A stretch of 64,000 nt of DNA, taken from the NCBI GenBank assembly GCA_914767715.1, contig OU612074.1:23422062-23486061 (forward strand). The letters are read 5' to 3'. Within the stretch, counting starts at the first letter, position 1, and each line of letters begins with the position of its first letter. This document shows, in pieces, positions 59,595 through 64,000 of the stretch. The stretch comes from Membranipora membranacea. Its lineage: Eukaryota; Bryozoa; Gymnolaemata; Cheilostomatida; Membraniporidae. The position numbers were made by a program, and so were the translations under genes. Under the pieces are notes generated by a model that saw only the letters and a list, made by a program, of their open reading frames with translations, was not told the DNA's origin and made no database searches.

Positions 59595-60104
59595 CTGGTA
59601 AAAATACACCAAATATTATGCTTGTTAACATCACATTATGTCCTATTAGGTGCGGCCAAAATCACAGTTACATTCATCTGGTGGGTGGTCCGACAGCCAG
59701 TATTCTCAATGATGTGTCTCATAAGGGAAACTTAACTTCCGCATGATAAGTCATGCATTTTATTGAAACTAACAAAGCAAATTAGTGACTATGGTCTTAG
59801 TGAGGAGATATGAGGAACTTTTTTTAGTGTTTTGGTTTGCCTGTAGAACACAGATCAGTTCACAATATTTCATTTAGGCTACAGCATTGAGTGATTCAGC
59901 ATAGAAAATAACATCACAGAATTGGAAGATAGTACTGATTTAAATCTGTATAGCTCAAATTTCCCTGTATGAGAACTCAGTCCTAGAATCTTGTCCTACA
60001 GAGCAATTACTTGCAAAAACAGCTAGCTGAAGACCTGTGTGGTGTGCAGTGGTATGTGCACCAATGTATGTTGTATCTTTGTTGTGGGCTAGATAATATC
60101 TGGC
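59595..60104. other. Spacer before the LINE cluster
   Basis: No exon recognised on either strand. Confidence 0.4.
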
Positions 60105-60185
60105 TTGACTGCTGGAAAGACAGCTGACTGATGGAAAGACAGATGACTGCTGGAAAGACAGCCGACTATTGGAAAGACAGTTGAC
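60105..60185 (+). repeat. GGAAAGACAG-type tandem repeat at the LINE boundary
   Basis: Four copies of about 19-20 bp containing TGGAAAGACAGCTGACT, directly before the LINE ORF start. Confidence 0.85.
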
Positions 60186-60866
60186 ATGAGGGTGGAACCA
60201 GGGTTCGCAGCCCGAAGTCCCGAACATTATGACTATGTCATAATGGGCAACCCACCACTCGCAACAAGTTCATTTATGGAAATATGCCCCCAAGGTCTAT
60301 CCGGAAACGTAGGGGAGAATGAGAGACCTAAACAAATCACTGGTACCGGTTTAACTGTTATAACGAACTCGGATGCCATGGATTTGCGTATGCCAGAGGG
60401 GTTTCAAACTGAGCATGGTATGAAAATACATAGAACTAAGAAGGGATGCGAAGTGGTCTTAGAGAACCGTAGTGTAGATAACTCTGCACATAAGAAGGAT
60501 GGAACACTGACCCAGGTTGAAAACCACAATGGGCAGACAATCAACTCTCAAACACCCACCGAGCATCATGGGAGCGGTTGTGAAAGGCAGGAGGTTGATT
60601 GGCCAAAGATGAGCAGTGTCAAGACTTGGTGTGAGCTTGACGAATATGCAGTTGTTGCTCTCAACTCTGCATTGACTGGAAGCAGCGAGAAAAAGGCCAA
60701 ACAACTGCCTGCTATCCTCTTTTCAATCTGTGAGGAGAAGTTTGGCTTAGTTGCGAAACAAGGTGGAACTCAGTGCACCAAAATACCAAATAGACGCCAA
60801 TGTGAGAAAGACAAACTGAGAACTCAGCAACGTGCGCTGAGAGAGAGAATGAAAAATTGCACTTGA
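60186..60866 (+). mobile_element. LINE N-terminal ORF segment (5' part of a split element)
   Basis: A 226-residue open frame with VDWPKMSSVKTWCELDEYAV, AKQLPAILFSICEEKFGL and KDKLRTQQRALRERMKNCT. It resembles the region before the reverse transcriptase in long LINE ORFs common in fish and coral genomes. The frame stops at 60864-60866, just before the inserted LINE. The expected continuation appears at 62492. Confidence 0.7.
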
Positions 60867-61595
60867 TCAGAAGAAGGATGGAAAGAATTCCATCGCTTCC
60901 ATGGCAGGATCATCTAGAGTATGTATATAAAAATGTACAACGGAATGTTTACCTACTTCAAAATTTGAGATACTTCTTGGATATAGCAAGTGCCCGCACA
61001 TTTTACTTCCAGTTTATCTATTGTCACCTTATATATGGTATCCATATCATTGGCAACTTGTCCTGCAATAATGCCCTCAATAGATTATTTTTGTTGCAAA
61101 AACTGGCTTTACGCATTATCGCCAATGTGCATTACATCCCTTATTATCTCATTTCAACCGAATCCATTACACAATCATTACAACTCCTACCTCTTCCTAA
61201 GCTTGTTTGTTATTTCACTTCACTTTTTGCGCATAAGATTAACAATTTTTTAACACCTCCATTTATATATAGAGGATTTAAAAACACTACCAAGTTCAAT
61301 TTTCGTGATAAACATTTACTTTTATATCATATAGACAATCTAAGATACAAAGTTTCTGCTACATACAATTCTTTACCGTTACATTTGAGATCTAAAGAGA
61401 AGTTCAGTTCATTCAAAACTTTACTTTTCAACCATATATTATCGACTTGACCAACATCATTGATGATATTATTTCCCTTCTGTTTCTCTTTTTTTGTTTT
61501 AAAAAAAAATTGTTTTCTGGCACTGAGTGCAAAAAATTTCGAATGAGATGACTTTGGATGCAAATAAAAAGTATATATATATTGTTCTCCATATA
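60867..61595 (+). mobile_element. Nested LINE fragment 1 (C-terminal half)
   Basis: The open frame to 61450 encodes IPSLPWQDHLEYVYKNVQRN, LQKLALRIIANVHY and YNSLPLHLRSKEKFSSFKTL, the usual end of a CR1/L2-like reverse transcriptase. A 3' UTR follows, ending AAATAAAAAGTATATATAT. It is 5'-truncated. Confidence 0.85.
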
Positions 61596-61629
61596 TACAA
61601 ACCGGATTACCTCAAACCTGAGTAATGTT

Positions 61630-62476
61630 ACAATAATTAAGTACGCAGGCAGATGACACTTGTATCATAGGCTGCATAGCTAATCAATCAGATCTCAACT
61701 CCTATTTTGATGAAATCCATAGAATTGCTAAACAATGTGCTGATTTAAATATTTTATTAAACCCTACTAAGACCCAGGAAATGATGCTATCCACCCAATA
61801 TGTTAAACCTTCTACCCCTACACTTGTTTTAAATGATACTGCTATTGCTTTTAGTGATAAAGTTAAATATCTTGGTGTATTAGTTGACGATAAGCTGCGT
61901 TTTAATGATCATGTGCATGGTATAGTTTCAACCGCCTCTCAAAGGATGTATGTAGTCAGGAATTTTGTATTTTTAAGCTCTAAATCACTATCAAATATGT
62001 TTTTTAAAAGTTTTATTGTATCACGAATCTCCTATTGCTTACCCATTATTTTTAAAAGCTTGTATGCTGCTGACAAGCAACGCCTGTGTAAAATTTTCAA
62101 GGACGCTATTAAGTTAGGCATTGAACATCCCGATATTTATACCATGATGGACAATCAGACACGAACACTGGCCTTACGCTATATTCACGATGAGGATCAT
62201 TTCATCAATGATTTGTTGAGTAAATGTCCATCTGGCAGATACCGTACAGTAAAACATAGAAGCTCACTGGGGAGAGACTGTTTTCTGCGTCATATCACTC
62301 TTATTTAAACGAAATACTTTTTTAGACAGAGATTTGATTTTTTATTCCAAGTGTCTTCGCTTTTTTCTTGCTGATTCTAAGTGCCAGCAATTACACTGTA
62401 TTTCGCGACTCATTTTTTCTTTTAATAATGCTGTCAGTGATAGTAATAAAATCCATCCATCCATCCATCAGAAAGG
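61630..62476 (+). mobile_element. Nested LINE fragment 2 with an ATCC tail
   Basis: Starts within the catalytic box (QADDTCIIGC) and continues NPTKTQEMMLSTQ, VKYLGVLVDDKLRFNDHV and FIVSRISYCLPIIF. It ends GATAGTAATAAAATCCATCC with four ATCC units, a LINE-type 3' tail. It is 5'-truncated. Confidence 0.85.
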
Positions 62477-64000
62477 CATGGGCATTCTGTATTGCTTAAT
62501 GATGTCAGGGAACGAATAAGCAGGCTAGCCAGAGCTGAGGCCTTGAGGAAGAAGAGGAAGTTGAAGCGGAAGAACTTAAACAAATTCATGAAAAATCCAT
62601 ACGGATTTGCCAAGAAGTTGTCTGAGCAGAGCAAGAATGGCGAGCTCAAGGCTAGTCAGGCAGAAATTGAGACACACTTGGCAAAAGTGTACAGTAACAA
62701 GAGCGAGGTGAACACTGATATTGCTGGGCTTAAACGTCCAACATCTCCAGGTTTCAGTTTTGAGATGGGTGATATCAAGCTTGGAGAAGTTGCGCAGGTA
62801 GTCACCAAGGCACGTGCCAAAAGTGCGCCAGACATTAATGGCATCAGTTATAAGCTAAACAAGAAATGTCCAGGCACACTGGGGATCTTGACAAAAGTGC
62901 TCAACCAAATCTGGAAGTCTGGCAAGATCCCAGATGAGAGGTGTTGTGCAAATGGTGTGTATATACCGAAAGAGGATAAGGCGGAGGACCTAGGGCAGTT
63001 TAGACCAAAGTCACTGCTAAACATAGAAGGCAAGATATTCTTCAGCGTTCTGGCAAAACGCCTGACAGATTATCTCATGAACAATGGATTCATTGATCCA
63101 TCAGTTCAGAAGGCAGGCATCCCATGATTCCCTGGATGTCTTGAGCATGTGAGCATGATTTGGTCAGCAATAAAATCTGCTAAACAAGCTAAATCAAACC
63201 TTGAGGTAATCTGGTTGGATTTGGCCGAAGCCTATGGTTCTGTACCGCACAGCATAATTGACCTCGCACTATCACACTTCTGGGTGCCCGACAGGCTAAG
63301 GGTTATGGCTGAGCGCTACTATAAAAAGTTCAAAATGCGATTCACTACTAAGAACTTTTCCACGAGCTGGCAAGAGCTGGCAGTAGGCATCCCTATGGGA
63401 TGTGCTATATCACCTTTGCAATTCGTTATGGTGATGGAGATAGTTATACAGAATTCACAAGGCAGCGTGAATGGGATCCAGGTTGCGAATAACCAGATAC
63501 TACCGCCGATGAGGGCCTTTATTGATGACATTACAATAATATCACCAGACAAGGCTCAGGTTGTAGCTTCAATCGATAGACTGCATGAGTTGATAGAGAG
63601 ATGTGCGATGCGATCCAAACCTAGCAAGAGCCGGTCCCTGTCTTTGTGTAAAGGCAAACCTGTACCAAATACCTACTTCATAGGAACAGAGCGTATTCCC
63701 GCGCTTGCAGAGCAGCCTGCGAAGAGCTTAGGAAGATGGTATAGTTTACCGATCACAGACAGGTTTCACGGAAATGAGGTGAAAAAACAACTCATTACAG
63801 GGCTGGACGTGATTGAAAAATGTGGTCTGTCTGGTAAATACAAAGCCTGGATTCTCAACTCAACTCATGCCTCGAATTCTGTGGCCTCTGACAGTTTATG
63901 ATATTCCGCTTACACCAGTTGAGAGAACGGAGCAAATGATTAACTAGCACATGCTCAAGTGGCTCGGAGTTCCAAGGAGCTTCAACACTAATGCACTTTA
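62477..64000 (+). mobile_element. LINE reverse-transcriptase segment (3' part of the split element)
   Basis: Resumes with RERISRLARAEALRKKRKLK and NPYGFAKKLSEQ. The polymerase follows: GQFRPKSLLNIEGKIFFSVL, a stop at 63125-63127 next to GIP-FPGC, WLDLAEAYGSVPHSIIDLAL, VGIPMGCAISPLQFVM and the catalytic FIDDITIISPD, then KSLGRWY. A further frameshift near 63860 separates ILWPLTVYDIPLTPVER, followed by KWLGVPRSFNTN. It runs off the window end. The sequence order and the SNLEVIWLDLAEAYGS block match a LINE group well known from fish and corals. Confidence 0.88.

Overview
This is nuclear DNA of a multicellular animal, most likely a marine invertebrate. The reasons are spliced genes with GT-AG introns, fragments of several LINE families, tRNA-derived SINEs, MITE-like foldbacks and many minisatellites. 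I cannot fix the phylum. Minisatellites that overlap splice junctions have, from memory, been described as 'mirages' in amphioxus Adh genes, which is suggestive but not diagnostic.

Region 1 (1-1.3 kb): the last two exons of an isobutyryl-CoA dehydrogenase-like gene (ACAD8) on the + strand. Region 2 (1.7-20 kb): two tandem, complete Mu-class glutathione S-transferase genes on the - strand, called GST-A and GST-B here. I rebuilt all seven coding exons of each; the phases join and each encodes 222 residues. GST-B also carries two further intact, frame-compatible terminal exons and one decayed one, so it could make three proteins differing only in the C-terminal 35 residues. In both genes exon 3 is flanked by minisatellites whose repeat unit is the splice junction itself (acceptor on one side, donor on the other), and the exon 2 donor is likewise repeated.

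Region 3 (20-23.4 kb): GST upstream sequence, a 25-bp minisatellite and a relic of a third GST duplicon. Region 4 (23.4-59.6 kb): an apparently undescribed cluster of small single-pass membrane proteins. Each has a short first exon, a Ser/Thr-rich mucin-like ectodomain exon, one transmembrane exon and a long tyrosine- and proline-bearing cytoplasmic tail. Receptor-1 (23.4-32.2 kb) is complete at 621 residues. Receptor-2 (34-38.6 kb) and Receptor-2' (40.8-45.4 kb) are a 6.7-kb tandem duplication, the second with a frameshifted tail. Receptor-3 (58.8 kb) shows only its tail. Inverted, decayed copies lie at 50-55 kb on the + strand. A tandem 409-bp array supplies three alternative first exons to Receptor-2. 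A possible small coiled-coil/acidic gene lies at 47-48 kb.

Region 5 (60-64 kb): nested LINEs, in which a LINE related to long fish/coral-type reverse transcriptase ORFs is split by two other LINE fragments.

The GST pair points to local xenobiotic conjugation, with ACAD8 an unrelated valine-catabolism neighbour. The receptor cluster looks like a birth-and-death family of surface signalling proteins. Its functions are inferred from architecture only.
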